A DNA stretch of 64,000 nt from Trifolium pratense (Eukaryota; Streptophyta; Magnoliopsida; Fabales; Fabaceae), in NCBI RefSeq assembly GCF_020283565.1, contig NC_060061.1, positions 26,635,362 to 26,699,361 on the forward strand, in the 5' to 3' direction. The position numbers and the translations under genes were made by a program. Below the pieces are notes generated by a model, which saw nothing but the letters and a program-made list of their open reading frames with translations, was not told where the DNA came from and searched no databases. Below are positions 22,999-36,064 of this stretch, in pieces. Every line of letters starts with the position of its first letter. Within the stretch, counting starts at the first letter, position 1.

Positions 22999-23235
22999 GG
23001 TATATGAAAAATTGGAGTAATATTAACCATAAATTTGAATAAATTTTCATACAACGAAAATTATGATATATTACGAAATACTTCCTTATAAACTACAATA
23101 AAAATTTTATTTGCATCCTCACCGTATTTGTCGATAATCAGAATCTTTAATCATTCTCTTGAAGTTGCAAGACCATATGATAACACCGGCGACAAAAAAT
23201 ATATCTTAACATGTTTAACATATTGTCTTTACTCT
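22999..23235 (-). pseudogene. Second, diverged Helitron helicase tail fragment
   Basis: Minus-strand segment aligned with 21960-22200 (same order of the stop region and the C-terminal helicase residues), but with many substitutions and small deletions. It abuts copy 1 directly, so two helicase 3' pieces lie head-to-tail. Confidence 0.7.
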
Positions 23236-24650
23236 TTATTTTAAATTTTGATTAAATGTTAAAAGTTCACATTGTGCTTAAATTGAATTATGATTTCTTT
23301 TGGCATGAAAGAATAGAGGCAACGAATAAAAAAAAAATGAGAATGTTTTGTAAAAAAAAAAAATTAAAAAATTGAGTAAATATTTTTTTATAATCGGACG
23401 TGTAATTTTTTTTTTAATAAATATAAATATTATAAAAAAACGCTACAAAATAATAGTTTGACATTTTTAACAAAATAAATATTAAGTTTGATGTAAAATA
23501 TAACATATAATATATTGAAAATTAATATTTTGGAATGACAATTACCAATTATATTCGAAACATATAAAAAGTAAAAAAAATTAGATTAAATTAAACTAAC
23601 ATATAGTATTATCAAAATTTAAAATAGATTAAACTAACATATAGTATTAACTAAATTTAAAATAAAAAAAGGTTAATGCAATATATATATTTATACTAAT
23701 AAAAAGATAAATAAATATTAAAATATATGTATGTGGTTTGGTTCGGTTTAGATCGGTTTTAAAAAATCAATCCGAAATCCGATCCGATCCAGCGGTTTCC
23801 ACAAAAGAACTTCCAAACACATCCAAAAAACTTCGTTTTTTGCGGTTTTTGGTTTTTTTGGACCGGTTTTCGGTTTTTATTTGGATTGGTTTGGATTTGA
23901 GCACCCCTATCGTCATATCCTTTTTTTTTTTTATAATTGGTTACGGGTTAGCTTATGTTAGCAAGTTATAATATAAGAGATAAGACCATCTCCAATGGTG
24001 TAGTATCTATTAGGTACTTATGATACTTATTAAATACTATCATTGGAGTATCATCCATTTGAGTACCTATTATGTACCACTTATAAAATAAGAATTCTCT
24101 CTCCTCTTGGACCCACTTTATTTTTCATTAAAATATTTTTTTCATGAGACCCACTTTATTTTATATATTCAATTTGAATTAATGGATATTTACACAAAAA
24201 CACAATTTTTTTTATACATTACAAAAGCACAATTTTTGAATAGGCGAGCTCATCTTCAATTTCAACATGATTTTGTCGAGCATATTTGACAACGTTTTGG
24301 GTATAATGATTAACAAAATTAACTGTTTTTAAAATTATGTAATATTATTTTAAATTATTCTATAATTATGTAATTCTTAAAATTTGGAAATATTATTTTA
24401 AATTAAATTTTGAATTTTAATTATTTTTTTCAAATTATAAAAAAATAGCACATACTAATTTTGTAATTTTATCATTCAATCAATTTATATTATAAAATAG
24501 ATAATTAAATAATAAGTTATTGTAATGATGTGGAGTTATTGATGAGATCCATTTTAGAACTTTTTAAGAAGTGCTAGGTTGGAGTGGTTGAGTACCTAAT
24601 AGGTACTATTATTAAAAACTAATAAATTAGTGATGTGTCCATGTGAGACT
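23236..24650. other. AT-rich repeats with a hAT-like fragment
   Basis: No gene is seen. At about 23730-23910 a GGTTTGGTTCGG / CCGATCCGATCC-rich block ends GAGCACCCCTA, resembling the ends of the hAT-type elements at 56262-57037; its other border is not clear. 23990-24130 and 24570-24620 contain TACCTAATAGGTAC-like dyads. The rest is low complexity. Confidence 0.35.
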
Positions 24651-26988
24651 TGTAACACCCAAACCCTTTATTTAATTAACTCTGCCTTTATAAAATCTTT
24701 TTCGAAAATACGCAGCGGAAAAATTGAAAATCTGATTTATAAAGCGCTGGTTTGAATATCACAAACTTCATTCAAAGATAATACTAATACATTTATCTAG
24801 TAAAATATTCGAATGAACTAAAAAACAAAACCTCGCATCGGACGATGCATTATTAGTTATACGAAACGGATACTTTTCGAATGAAAGCTTAAGACCAACA
24901 GAGTATACTAAGAGGACTACATGTATATACATATAAAAACCCCTTTTTCCCGTGTCTCAATCAGAGCAGAGCTTCACCATTGCACTCGGACGAGGCTAAC
25001 ACATAACCTGTCAACCTGGACCCCCAAAGGTCCAGCAATTAACACAAAGCAGAGAGTTAGAAAACATAAACATAAATATAAGTGTGAGTAGTATACTACA
25101 CACTTCACACACTATCATACATTTCTAACTCACGCACATACATCGTCAAATACGATTACCAATTAATCATTCATTTACAAACACACCAATCATATAGTTT
25201 CACGTCTTCTCGGACACTACTAAAGTGTTCATTTATAGTCATGACGGACTCTACACTTGTTCATTTTATAGTCATGACGGACTCTACTCATATACCAAGA
25301 CATGGCAACAATCACCGTATTAAACAATTAGTAAATACCAAAGCTTAACACATACGGAAAACACATTACACCCCAATCAGATAATGTCACATAACAATTA
25401 TCAAATACATGTGCATTTACCCTAATGCATCTAATGCCAATTATCCAATGTCATGTCATCCCTAGACACGACTAATGCATGTGGTACCAATTGCCTTTTA
25501 CCCCTTATGGATAAGTTAAACAGTTTTACATCTTGCCGGATTGTTCGGAACTTACCAAACCTTCATATCCCTCATGGATAAGTTAAACAGTTTTATATCC
25601 TGCTGGATAGCAGCTCTAGATCTTATGGATTCATCTAATCCGATCCTCGGCTTCCTTATGGACTCAAAAATCCATTTAAATCTATTGGAACCCAAGTTTC
25701 CAATTTCAACATATATATACATGAATGCATGTATGTTTGCACATATCATCAATATGATATTTCTAGCTCGAAGCTACTCCTTATGAATGCGGAAACACAA
25801 TTCAAACACATTCACTTAACATTACAAATTAATGCCAAATCTTCACATTGCTCACTTTAAGCTACAACTTATTGCATACACGTTTATCAATCATATAACG
25901 ATTAACAATAAGCATTAACAGTATCAACATGTATCAACAATCATGTAAGGATACCCTTAAACCATGTTACAAGTGCCAAATCATACTTACAAACATTAAC
26001 AAAAGTTGCAGGTTCAGCACTGTTCGCTAAGCGAACCCATAGCGAACAGGTAGCGAACTCATTCGCTAAGCGAATCTCAATTCGCTGTAGCGAACTACAT
26101 CAGAGGATTACAGGTACATGGCGAACAGGTAGCGAACTTGTAGCGAGCTTATTCGCTGTAGCGAACTCCTGTTCGCTAAGCGAACTACACCAGAAAGGAA
26201 ATCTGTTCTTGAGTTGTCTAAGGCGGTTTAACACTAAATCAACTCAAAAATTCATCCAAACATGTTATAAATTCATATAAACAGCTAATTCAAGCATATA
26301 TGGTATCAAGGAACATTAATCATCTCTTCCAAACATCCAAATACCTCAAATAATCAAAATCATGCCAATTTCTTGCAAAATAAGCAAAGTTGCATAACCA
26401 TTCAAATCATAGATCAAACATCTACATATTCCCATTTTCAACTCCCCAAAGTTGTTTACCTCATCTACCATGAGTTCACTACACATGTTAGGATCAAAAG
26501 AATCCATTTTCCATTAAGGAAATCACCCACAAAACCCACAAGAAAATAGAGTGGAAAGAGTTTGGGAATGGAGGAATCGACATCCTCCCCTCTTCCGAAT
26601 CACTCACGAATATGTAATCTAACTCTCGTACCTTAGCTCGACGATTCCTCAAGCTTGCTCTTCTCTTTCTCTCCCACGAGCTCTCCCTCTCCCTCATGAG
26701 CTCCTTGCCCTAGCTAAGCTCTCAATCTTCCTTTCTCATGAAACATGAATTATGAGACTATTCATGGAGGACTTGCTACTTATAGTTCTCTCTATTCTCA
26801 TGGATCAAAGCCCAATTGGCTTAGGCCCAATGCCTATTCCACGCCCAAAGGCCCAAACAACATAACTTCTCGCTCATTAACTTACGTTCTCGCTAAATGA
26901 TTATTCGCCACTTAATAATTTAATTATAAATCACGCCCTCGCGTAATAAAATAATTAAATAACGAATACTAAATTTTGGGTCGTTACA
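24651..26988 (-). repeat. 3' LTR of the LARD-like element (complete)
   Basis: 2338 bp with TG...CA ends. It holds a TTCGCT/AGCGAA dyad cluster (26028-26195), absent from other parts of the window except the second LTR. Matching short open frames in both LTRs are not supported as genes. Confidence 0.9.
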
Positions 26989-29900
26989 ATTCTCCCCCAC
27001 TTAAAATATTTTCGCCCTCGAAAATGGCTCGACTAAGAACAACCTCGGATGAACTCTCTCATCCGACTTTCTAATTCCAACTTACATTCTAACCAATGGG
27101 TTTCCTCATACTACCTTAACCAAAACATACCAAAACACTTCATGCAAATTCGCCCATGATGGCGGCAAAGCAATCCTATACGTCACTTTTCCGAATCATT
27201 TTACTTCCCTCGGTATTCCTTTATACCATCTCCGGTCAAAATAACACTTCTTCCGGATTCACACCAACACAACATACAAACTCCAAACCAAACCAAGTTT
27301 GACAAAATCAGTCAATCCCAATCGACACAATCTCGTCTACTCATCAACAATAGATCAAGGACAGCTAATCCCTTGATTTGTCGATAGATAGTCAACAATC
27401 GTGATGATGGCATAAACCATTCTCATCAAACTACTCAAAACTTTCTCTTGCCATCTTTCGGTACTCACAGCACCGCCCCAAAAACAAATTCTACTCCGTC
27501 TAATGCACTCCGAAAAGACACCTCTGTTGCATACTCCGCAACTCCCTAAGTTCCATAGGTTCTCAACATTTTCTTAAATCGTTTCACTGTGCCGAATCTT
27601 ACTCCAACTATTCATTCGGTAGCACAACCTCTACGCTCATTTGTTGTCCAACTTCTCAAAGTTCTTAACACATTCCAAAAATATATTATCTCCAACCGTC
27701 AAATTCTTTTCCTTCGCAATTCCCAAATCGTTGCGTCGAACATTCAACATAACTGTTTTATTTTCCAAATAATCTCTTATCCAATTTCTGACTTCCTTAA
27801 CATGACCTTCCCGATATCATTTCCCGTCGAAATATTCTTATCCAAAATATTACCTTAAGTCACTCGTCGACTCACTATCATCCCACCGTTCACGACGAAA
27901 ATATCCATAATCATTTATTTCCTTCCCACATGGTATTACTATACTATTCCCATAGATACGATGTGTCCGACATCTCTAATCTCCACCGACTTTTCCATTT
28001 CATAGTTAACTTTTTCCAATTGCTACAAAACATCATTTGACACTTACTTTGAGCATTGCTTCCAAATTCTTAACACACATTTTCCAAACACAACCATCAC
28101 TTATGTGTGAGATAGTCCTTTCCGCAAATTCTTACTTGACATAAGTCACTTTCTTACGTCTCTCTAATACTCGTGCTCGACACGTTTCCAAAGGCTAACT
28201 TTCTTATCCCCAAACATCTAAAGGTAACACTTCGCACTTAGCTCCTCATCAACCTCTAAGGTTTCATCCAACTCCGACACTAATCGTCCGATCATTATCC
28301 AAATGAAATTATTTCTTTCTCGACAAGCTCTTACAAAATCCATCAAATTGTCACCCCACTTCCATCTTGAAATAACTCTACTACTCATACCATTCTCTAC
28401 TATGGTATCTCTTAATTCCATTCTCATCTACTATGAGTACTCACTTCTTTTCCTTGGTTATACAACACTAATGGTTCTCTAAATTTAACATCCATATTCT
28501 AAGCTTCTCAATCTTTCCAAGAAATGACTACTCGATTCCAACACACTCAACCGCTATAAATCCTTCCTAGGCTCTTCTCGATCGCTTAGTAATTCCATAT
28601 TCAATCTCGGTGACTATCCAAAAGTTGATTTCCAAACAACCACGATCTCCGTCTTGTTGATTCCAACAACGTCCTTATTTGTCGAACACAATCCAACTAG
28701 TCACGTTCCTTATCGTTCTTCACTGTGACAAGCATAATTTTCTCCATTCGATCAGTTCTTATTCGCATCTCGTGACTATCTTAAAGTCATAACATCCTAA
28801 AGTCCATCCACACAAAATCTTTATTCCAATCTTGACTAGTCTCTTCGAACTATTCAAGATGTTTACTTTCCTTAAAGGTTCACTTGCTAATAATTAACAA
28901 GTTTAGCTCACACCGATAAAACTCTATAGGTATTCCCACCATTCGCATACTCGTCGTATGATCATCACTAGGTTTTCTTACCCTCGACGTACACGTCTTC
29001 TCCGTTTCCCAGCAACGGTTTTCACTTAACATTCAATCTGCTCCATCGTTCCCCAATGGCCACATTCTCCCTACGGCTAAACAACTTCATTCCGACTCAC
29101 TCCGAAATGATCATCTGATACTTCCTCCAAAGTATTCTCCAAATAAGAACTCCACTTCGAACAATGCTACTCAATCTTAAACAATCCACTTCAAGAACAT
29201 CTCTATTCGTCCTTACTTCTCGCGTTCGAAACATCTTGGAGAGACAAAATCTTCTCCCCCACTTATCTCAAACCCACCTTTATACTTCCACTAGAACATC
29301 CGGTGCTCACACCTAACGGTTCTATCGTCTCTAAACATACTCTTCCTAAGAAGAAACTAGTATCGACATCGTTTACACGCATGTCGCATACAAGGGACAA
29401 AACCTAACCCACGATACCTAAACACTAACACAAATTCATGCAAGCATTCAAGTAACCTATACTTCTCAAAGTTAGGAAATCAAAACAACACAAGAAAAAT
29501 GAACACTGCATAGCAATAATTCATATTCACATTCATTCTAGTCCTAGCAAACACAAGAAGACAAGAATTTCACATCAAATCAACTTAGGACAAGACATCA
29601 ACAAAATAAAATTCTTGTCTAGCTCCCTCGCTTAGCAAACGCTAGCGAGCTCCCGGCGAGACAAGTCAAAACATTCACAGGACTTAGCAAGACTTAGCGA
29701 GACTCAGCGAGGTTCATTCTTCGCCTAGCGAGCACATCCAAAAATCTGGGTGCTCTGCTACGGTTTTGAACTTACGCTCACTAAACTCTCGTTTTCTCGA
29801 CTCACTAATCCACAAAATCCAAAACTTCAAGCATATAACATCATTATAAACTTGAAAGCACAATTAGAATCATGCATCAACAATCACGACATAGAATTAT

Positions 29901-30376
29901 GAGATCTTCATGTTTTTACTCATAAAACGCATAGTAATTCAAATGCCTAGTAATCATCTAGCACATGTTATAAACAAACATATAACAGCACATATTAGGA
30001 TCTACTTACATCCTACTCCTTTCTCACTCTAGTGAAAAATTCATTTTCACTTACTCAAAAGAAAATAATCTTATGTTTTCAACAAAATCTTCATCACATG
30101 CAGTTTTACATCATGCTGGATCATCAACTATTAGCAATAAGCATCTACAAACCAAAAGTTCAAACCACACAAATTTTCAAAACTTTAAGCATAAAAATAC
30201 TCAACCACTACTTGACTTGATATCTTATAACAATGATAAGTATCAATCGCATCAAGTACACACAACAAGAAAAGACAGACACAACTGGCACACACGCTCA
30301 CTCGATCTGACTGCACAGACCGGCTCTGATTGACACATAACCTCACAGTCCGAAGACAACTGCTCTGATACCACTT
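26989..30376 (-). mobile_element. Noncoding interior of the LARD-like element
   Basis: 3388 bp, pyrimidine-rich on the + strand, with only short open frames. Purine tract at the left border and tRNA-Met primer-binding site at the right border. A second group of TAGCGAG/CTCGCT words occurs at 29625-29735. I see no retroviral-type protein domain, so transposition would depend on enzymes supplied by another element. Confidence 0.8.
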
Positions 30377-32666
30377 TGTAACACCCAAACCCTTTATTTA
30401 ATTAACTCTGCCTTTATAAAATCTTTTTCGAAAATACGCAGCGGAAAAATTGAAAATCTGATTTATAAAGCGCTGGTTTGAATATCACAAACTTCATTCA
30501 AAGATAATACTAATACATTTATCTAGTAAAATATTCGAATGAACTAAAAAACAAAACCTCGCATCGGACGATGCATTATTAGTTATACAAAACGGATACT
30601 TTTCGAATGAAAGCTTAAGACCAACAGAGTATACTAAGAGGACTACATGTATATACATATAAAAACCCCTTTTTCCCGTGTCTCAATCAGAGCAGAGCTT
30701 CACCATTGCACTCGGACGAGGCTAACACATAACCTGTCAACCTGGACCCCCAAAGGTCCAGCAATTAACACAAAGCAGAGAGTTAGAAAACATAAACATA
30801 AATATAAGTGTGAGTAGTATACTACACACTTCACACACTATCATACATTTCTAACTCACGCACATACATCGTCAAATACGATTACCAATTAATCATTCAT
30901 TTACAAACACACCAATCATATAGTTTCACGTCTTCTCGGACACTACTAAAGTGTTCATTTATAGTCATGACGGACTCTACACTTGTTCATTTTATAGTCA
31001 TGACGGACTCTACTCATATACCAAGACATGGCAACAATCACCGTATTAAACAATTAGTAAATACCAAAGCTTAACACATACGGAAAACACATTACACCCC
31101 AATCAGATAATGTCACATAACAATTATCAAATACATGTGCATTTACCCTAATGCATCTAATGCCAATTATCCAATGTCATGTCATCCCTAGACACGACTA
31201 ATGCATGTGGTACCAATTGCCTTTTACCCCTTATGGATAAGTTAAACAGTTTTACATCTTGCCGGATTGTTCGGAACTTACCAAACCTTCATATCCCTCA
31301 TGGATAAGTTAAACAGTTTTATATCCTGCTGGATAGCAGCTCTAGATCTTATGGATTCATCTAATCCGATCCTCGGCTTCCTTATGGACTCAAAAATCCA
31401 TTTAAATCTATTGGAACCCAAGTTTCCAATTTCAACATATATATACATGAATGCATGTATGTTTGCACATATCATCAATATGATATTTCTAGCTCGAAGC
31501 TACTCCTTATGAATGCGGAAACACAATTCAAACACATTCACTTAACATTACAAATTAATGCCAAATCTTCACATTGCTCACTTTAAGCTACAACTTATTG
31601 CATACACGTTTATCAATCATATAACGATTAACAATAAGCATTAACAGTATCAACATGTATCAACAATCATGTAAGGATACCCTTAAACCATGTTACAAGT
31701 GCCAAATCATACTTACAAACATTAACAAAAGTTGCAGGTTCAGCACTGTTCGCTAAGCGAACCCATAGCGAACAGGTAGCGAACTCATTCGCTAAGCGAA
31801 TCTCAATTCGCTGTAGCGAACTACATCAGAGGATTACAGGTACATGGCGAACAGGTAGCGAACTTGTAGCGAGCTTATTCGCTGTAGCGAACTCCTGTTC
31901 GCTAAGCGAACTACACCAGAAAGGAAATCTGTTCTTGAGTTGTCTAAGGCGGTTTAACACTAAATCAACTCAAAAATTCATCCAAACATGTTATAAATTC
32001 ATATAAACAGCTAATTCAAGCATATATGGTATCAAGGAACATTAATCATCTCTTCCAAACATCCAAATACCTCAAATAATCAAAATCATGCCAATTTCTT
32101 GCAAAATAAGCAAAGTTGCATAACCATTCAAATCATAGATCAAACATCTACATATTCCCATTTTCAACTCCCCAAAGTTGTTTACCTCATCTACCATGAG
32201 TTCACTACACATGTTAGGATCAAAAGAATCCATTTTCCATTAAGGAAATCACCCACAAAACCCACAAGAAAATAGAGTGGAAAGAGTTTGGGAATGGAGG
32301 AATCGACATCCTCCCCTCTTCCGAATCACTCACGAATATGTAATCTAACTCTCGTACCTTAGCTCGACGATTCCTCAAGCTTGCTCTTCTCTTTCTCTCC
32401 CACGAGCTCTCCCTCTCCCTCATGAGCTCCTTGCCCTAGCTAAGCTCTCAATCTTCCTTTCTCATGAAACATGAATTATGAGACTATTCATGGAGGACTT
32501 GCTACTTATAGTTCTCTCTATTCTCATGGATCAAAGCCCAATTGGCTTAGGCCCAATGCCTATTCCACGCCCAAAGGCCCAAACAACATAACTTCTCGCT
32601 CATTAACTTACGTTCTCGCTAAATGATTATTCGCCACTTAATAATTTAATTATAAATCACGCCCTC
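30377..32666 (-). repeat. 5' LTR of the LARD-like element, 48 bp short at its outer end
   Basis: Collinear with 24651-26940 without indels. It stops abruptly after CACGCCCTC at 32666, where unrelated AATGGAAAATTAATT begins, so the LTR terminus and the TSD on this side have been lost by a deletion or rearrangement after insertion. Confidence 0.9.
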
Positions 32667-33492
32667 AATGGAAAATTAATTAATGTATAAATCGGGAGAA
32701 AAAATGAGAGAAAAGAAATTAATTGAATTCTATTTAACAAAAAACAGATTTGTAGAAAAAAAAAATTGAATGTGTATTACATAAAAAAAAAAATGGAGTT
32801 GTATAAAAAAACGGGATTGATTTCTATTTAAATAAAATTAAACATTGATTTCATATATATTACATGTGGATTACCAAATTATATCAGATTGATTCATTTA
32901 GCCTAGTGGCAAATTCACCAAGTAAATCTTAATGGTCTTGGGTTCGATTCTTGTTGAGATATTTTTTAACATTTTATTTGAATTAAATTAGGGTTAAAAT
33001 GAGAAGGAAAATGAGCGGGAAAAAGGATTAGGTTTAGGGTTAGCGTATCAGAATAAGCTTAGAATATAAGAGATAAGAGATTTGATGATTTGCTATAAAT
33101 TTCTAATTATCGGTTTTTAATTGTTTAAACTGTGCAATGAAAATTGATGGTGCTTAATTGTCGTATGAAATGTTTTCTATGAAAATTGATGGTGCTTAAC
33201 ACTTTGTTAACATAATTTTAATCAGAATTGATTTACTTGTCATAGTGGTTGAAAGTGTTGTTTTGTAATAAAGGGTTGCGAGTTTGAATCCTAGTTAAGA
33301 CAAAATTGTATTTTTTTTAATAAAAAACTCCAATATAAAAGTGGAGGGAAAACAAATTAGGTTTAAGATTTTTTTTTTAATAATTTGCGTGTGATTTGCT
33401 TGAAGGTGTTAATATGAGACATTGAAATGTGAAAAATGCTTTTTTTTAATAGATTTCAATATTGTTAAAGGTGTTATAATATGAGAATATAT
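32667..33492. other. AT-rich segment with two tRNA-like SINE heads
   Basis: At about 32889-32965 a tRNA-like head has A-box TAGCCTAGTGGC and B-box GGTTCGATTC. At about 33230-33310 another has GTCATAGTGGTTG and GAGTTTGAATCC, followed by an A-rich tail. They are probably SINE-derived; TSDs are not clear. Neither folds as a full tRNA gene by eye. The rest is low complexity. Confidence 0.5.
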
Positions 33493-33734
33493 ATAACTTT
33501 CCAAATCACACGTGATAATAACTTTCCAAATCTCACATGATAATTATTCTCTAAATTTATGATCCGATAGCAAAAAAATCATTGATCAGGAAAGACATAA
33601 AAATATTTTGTGATGAATAATATAGTCAACAATAATTTTGATATGATATACTTTTAAAATTGATGGTGCTTATCAATTATTGCACATAATTTTAATCATA
33701 ATTGGTATACTTGCCATAGTGGTTGGAAATATTG
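33493..33734. repeat. Left copy of a 242-bp direct repeat flanking helicase copy 3
   Basis: Starts ATAACTTTCCAAATCACACG and ends GGTTGGAAATATTG; near-identical to 36065-36306. It contains an internal shorter repeat (CACGTGATAATAACTTTCC). Confidence 0.85.
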
Positions 33735-36000
33735 CCTTAAACGATAGTTCAACAATAATTTTGGATAAATATTCATACAAAGAAAATTATGTTATATTAC
33801 GGAAGACTTCCTTATAGACCACATTCGAATTCTTAGTCGTATCTTCACTGTTATCATCGATGATCAATATTTTTAATAATTTTCAAGAAGTAACTCTTGA
33901 AATTGCAACATACAACTGACCATGTGAAAACACCATATATCCCAACATGCTTTAAAGATTGTCCCTGACTCTTATTAATAGTCATCGCAAAAGAAATCAT
34001 TATAGAAAATTGTCTCTGTTGAAATTTCAAAGGAATTCTCACTTCAGATGGTGTTAGAGAAAATCTATGTATGAAAACTTGATCACCAATATTACTTCAT
34101 GAAATAATTTTTCCTTCAAGAGCACGTTTTCCCAATCTCGTAATAATAAATAAGTCTTGTTCCATTGCATAATCTTAATTTTTGATTCAAATTCCTTAAT
34201 AGCATAATCGGAACTCAACCTTTAAGTCTCAATTTGAGATTTGGAAGTCCCGACGTAGAAATCGTATTCAAAAATTCGGGAGTATGAACATCATCCACTG
34301 TTTGACCGTCTACATTTTGTGTGAGTGGAGTATCATAACTCAAATATGTTTTTTTTTTCACCAGGAATTAAATTCAACATATAATCATTTATTGTGTCGA
34401 CTATTGAATTTTTAGGAGCTAGTATAGCTCTATTTTGGAAATACGTTATATCGTTCATGTTTTGTAAAAGTTGGGGATATGTGCTTTCAACGATAGAAGC
34501 AAGAGTATCACCTGAATTTGGAATCAATAAATCTGATGGAATGTCAAGTTCCAAATCATCGTCGTTGTCATCTCCAATTTTTACATCGCCAACACCCAAA
34601 ACTCATTCAGAAAAAATCTTCTTTGTTCAACGTCTGCACTCGAAGCACCACCGAGAAGCCTCATGTTTTTACTAAATGTTAAAAATTCATAAAAATTCCA
34701 AAGAACCGAAGAATTAATAGTAGCATGAACAACTTATGACCTTGTACCTTTGGGTATTACTGGTAGAATTTGTCTAAAATCTCCACAAAAAACAACAACT
34801 TTTCTACCAAAAGGAATATGTTTATTTTTTCATCACCAGACTTGAGAATATCTTTTAAAGTTCGATCAACAGCTTCGAAACAGTGTTTGTGCATCATTGG
34901 TGCTTCATCCCATATAATTAGCTTTGCTTTTTGTATTAATAGCGTCAAAGGGCTTTTAGGAACTATGGTACATGTTGAAAACTCGTCAACATTTAGAGGA
35001 ATACAAAACCTTGAATGTGTTGTTCTACTGCCAGGTATAAGCAATGCAGCGATCCCACTTGAGGTAATTGTTAAAACTATCTCACCTTTTGAGCGTAATG
35101 CGGCTGACATGACCCTCCAGATAAATGTCTTTCCTGTACCGCCATAACCATAAATAAAAAACACACCAGGTTTGTTTTCGTTAACTCTTGTCATGATTGT
35201 GTCATATACTTTATGTTGCTCTGAAGTCATAGTTGACATCAATTCGTCGTGTATTAAACTATTTTGTATATCAGAATCTAATGATGTGTCTGCTCTAGGC
35301 ATTGGAGGATAATCTTTTAAACTCTTCCCACAACTAGGGATGGCAACGGGCGCCCATGGGTGCGGGTTTGACACTTACCAAACCCACACCCGAAATCATC
35401 ACCCAAACCCAAACCCAAACCCAAAGGTTGTTCGGGTGGCAAAACAACACCCACGCCCACACCCATTGAGTTCGGGTTTTTTCCACCCAAACCCAAACCC
35501 GCAGCACATTTGAAAATAATTTGCAAATTTAAGAAATTAAATTCCAACATAGACTTTGAATTAAATTACAACTAAAATTAAGGTCTTCAAAGGAAATTCA
35601 AACATAGACTTTCAAGAAATTACAACATAGACTTTAAAGAAATTAAATTACAACTAAAATTTAAGGTCTTCCAAGAAAATTGAGGAAGACTATGGGGGTA
35701 ATTAAGTAATTATAAAATATTTCGGGTGAGTGTATGGGTTTCGGGTGTGGGTTTGACTGATACCAAACCCACACCCATATTATCGGGTGTCACCCGAACC
35801 CAAACCCAGTCAAATCGGGTTTCGCCCGTTGACTTGGGTTTGGGTTCGGGCGGGTCTCTCGGGTTTGGGTTTTTTTGCCATCCCTACCCACAACTACGTA
35901 ACATCATCTCAATATCTGCTAGTGCATATTGTATCAATTGATCATCGGTTAATATTAAATTATCAATGTTAAAATCAAACTAATGAATGTGATTAGTGAC
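33735..36000 (-). pseudogene. Helitron RepHel helicase pseudogene (copy 3)
   Basis: Minus strand. From about 35990 (TDDQLIQYAL region) to the stop near 33780 this is the PIF1-like helicase half of a Helitron protein. Walker A GYGGTGKT lies at 35149-35126 and Walker B IIWDEAPM at 34918-34895. It is broken by a hAT insertion (35335-35886), a stop and frame change near 34757, and further breaks at 34333 and about 33950, where residues before the final helicase motif are deleted. The N-terminal zinc-finger/Rep nuclease half is not visible. It is collinear with copy 1 (22010-22990), which lacks the Walker motifs. Confidence 0.9.
35335..35886. mobile_element. hAT-type nonautonomous element inside the Helitron helicase
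   Basis: A 552-bp element with inverted ends TAGGGATGGCAA...TTGCCATCCCTA is flanked by the perfect 8-bp TSD CCCACAAC (35327-35334 and 35887-35894). Inside are CCCAAACCC / GGGTTTGGGT-rich inverted arms and an AT-rich centre with repeated ATAGACTTT blocks. No transposase. An 8-bp TSD and a TAGGG terminus place it in hAT. Confidence 0.92.
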
Positions 36001-36064
36001 ATGACTATGGTTGTGTTTGGTTGTATTGCAAAAAAAAATTGATTTAGCAGAATTGAATTTGATA

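Larger units (their letters stand above)
24651..32666 (-). mobile_element. Young LARD-like LTR retrotransposon (minus orientation)
   Basis: Two direct repeats at 24651-26988 (2338 bp, TGTAAC...GTTACA) and 30377-32666 (2290 bp) flank a 3.4-kb interior. Orientation is set by two signals on the minus strand: a purine tract AAGTGGGGGAGAAT next to the left repeat (27002-26989), and a primer-binding site TGGTATCAGAGC, matching initiator tRNA-Met, at 30373-30362 next to the right repeat. The left repeat is therefore the 3' LTR and the right the 5' LTR, which lacks its outer 48 bp. By eye I found one mismatch between the LTRs (24863 G / 30589 A) and a constant 5726-bp offset, so insertion is recent. 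No gag, protease, RT, RNase H or integrase motif is seen inside. Confidence 0.9.

Noticed and set aside
23738..23971. 77-codon open frame with basic N-terminus
   Set aside because: It follows the CGGTTT/CCGATCC repeat phrases of a hAT-like fragment and has no recognisable domain.
25541..25786. Open frame repeated identically at 31267-31512
   Set aside because: Both copies lie in the two LTRs of one young retrotransposon; the identity reflects the LTR pair, not a conserved gene. The same applies to 26494-26697 and 32220-32423.
32889..33310. tRNA genes suggested by A- and B-box-like words
   Set aside because: No full cloverleaf by eye and SINE-like A-rich tails. The same applies to 9056-9125 and 36451-36530.
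35317..35941. Gly/Pro/Thr-rich open frames
   Set aside because: They arise from the GGGTTTGGGT arms of the hAT element at 35335-35886. The same composition explains frames near 57254-57445.
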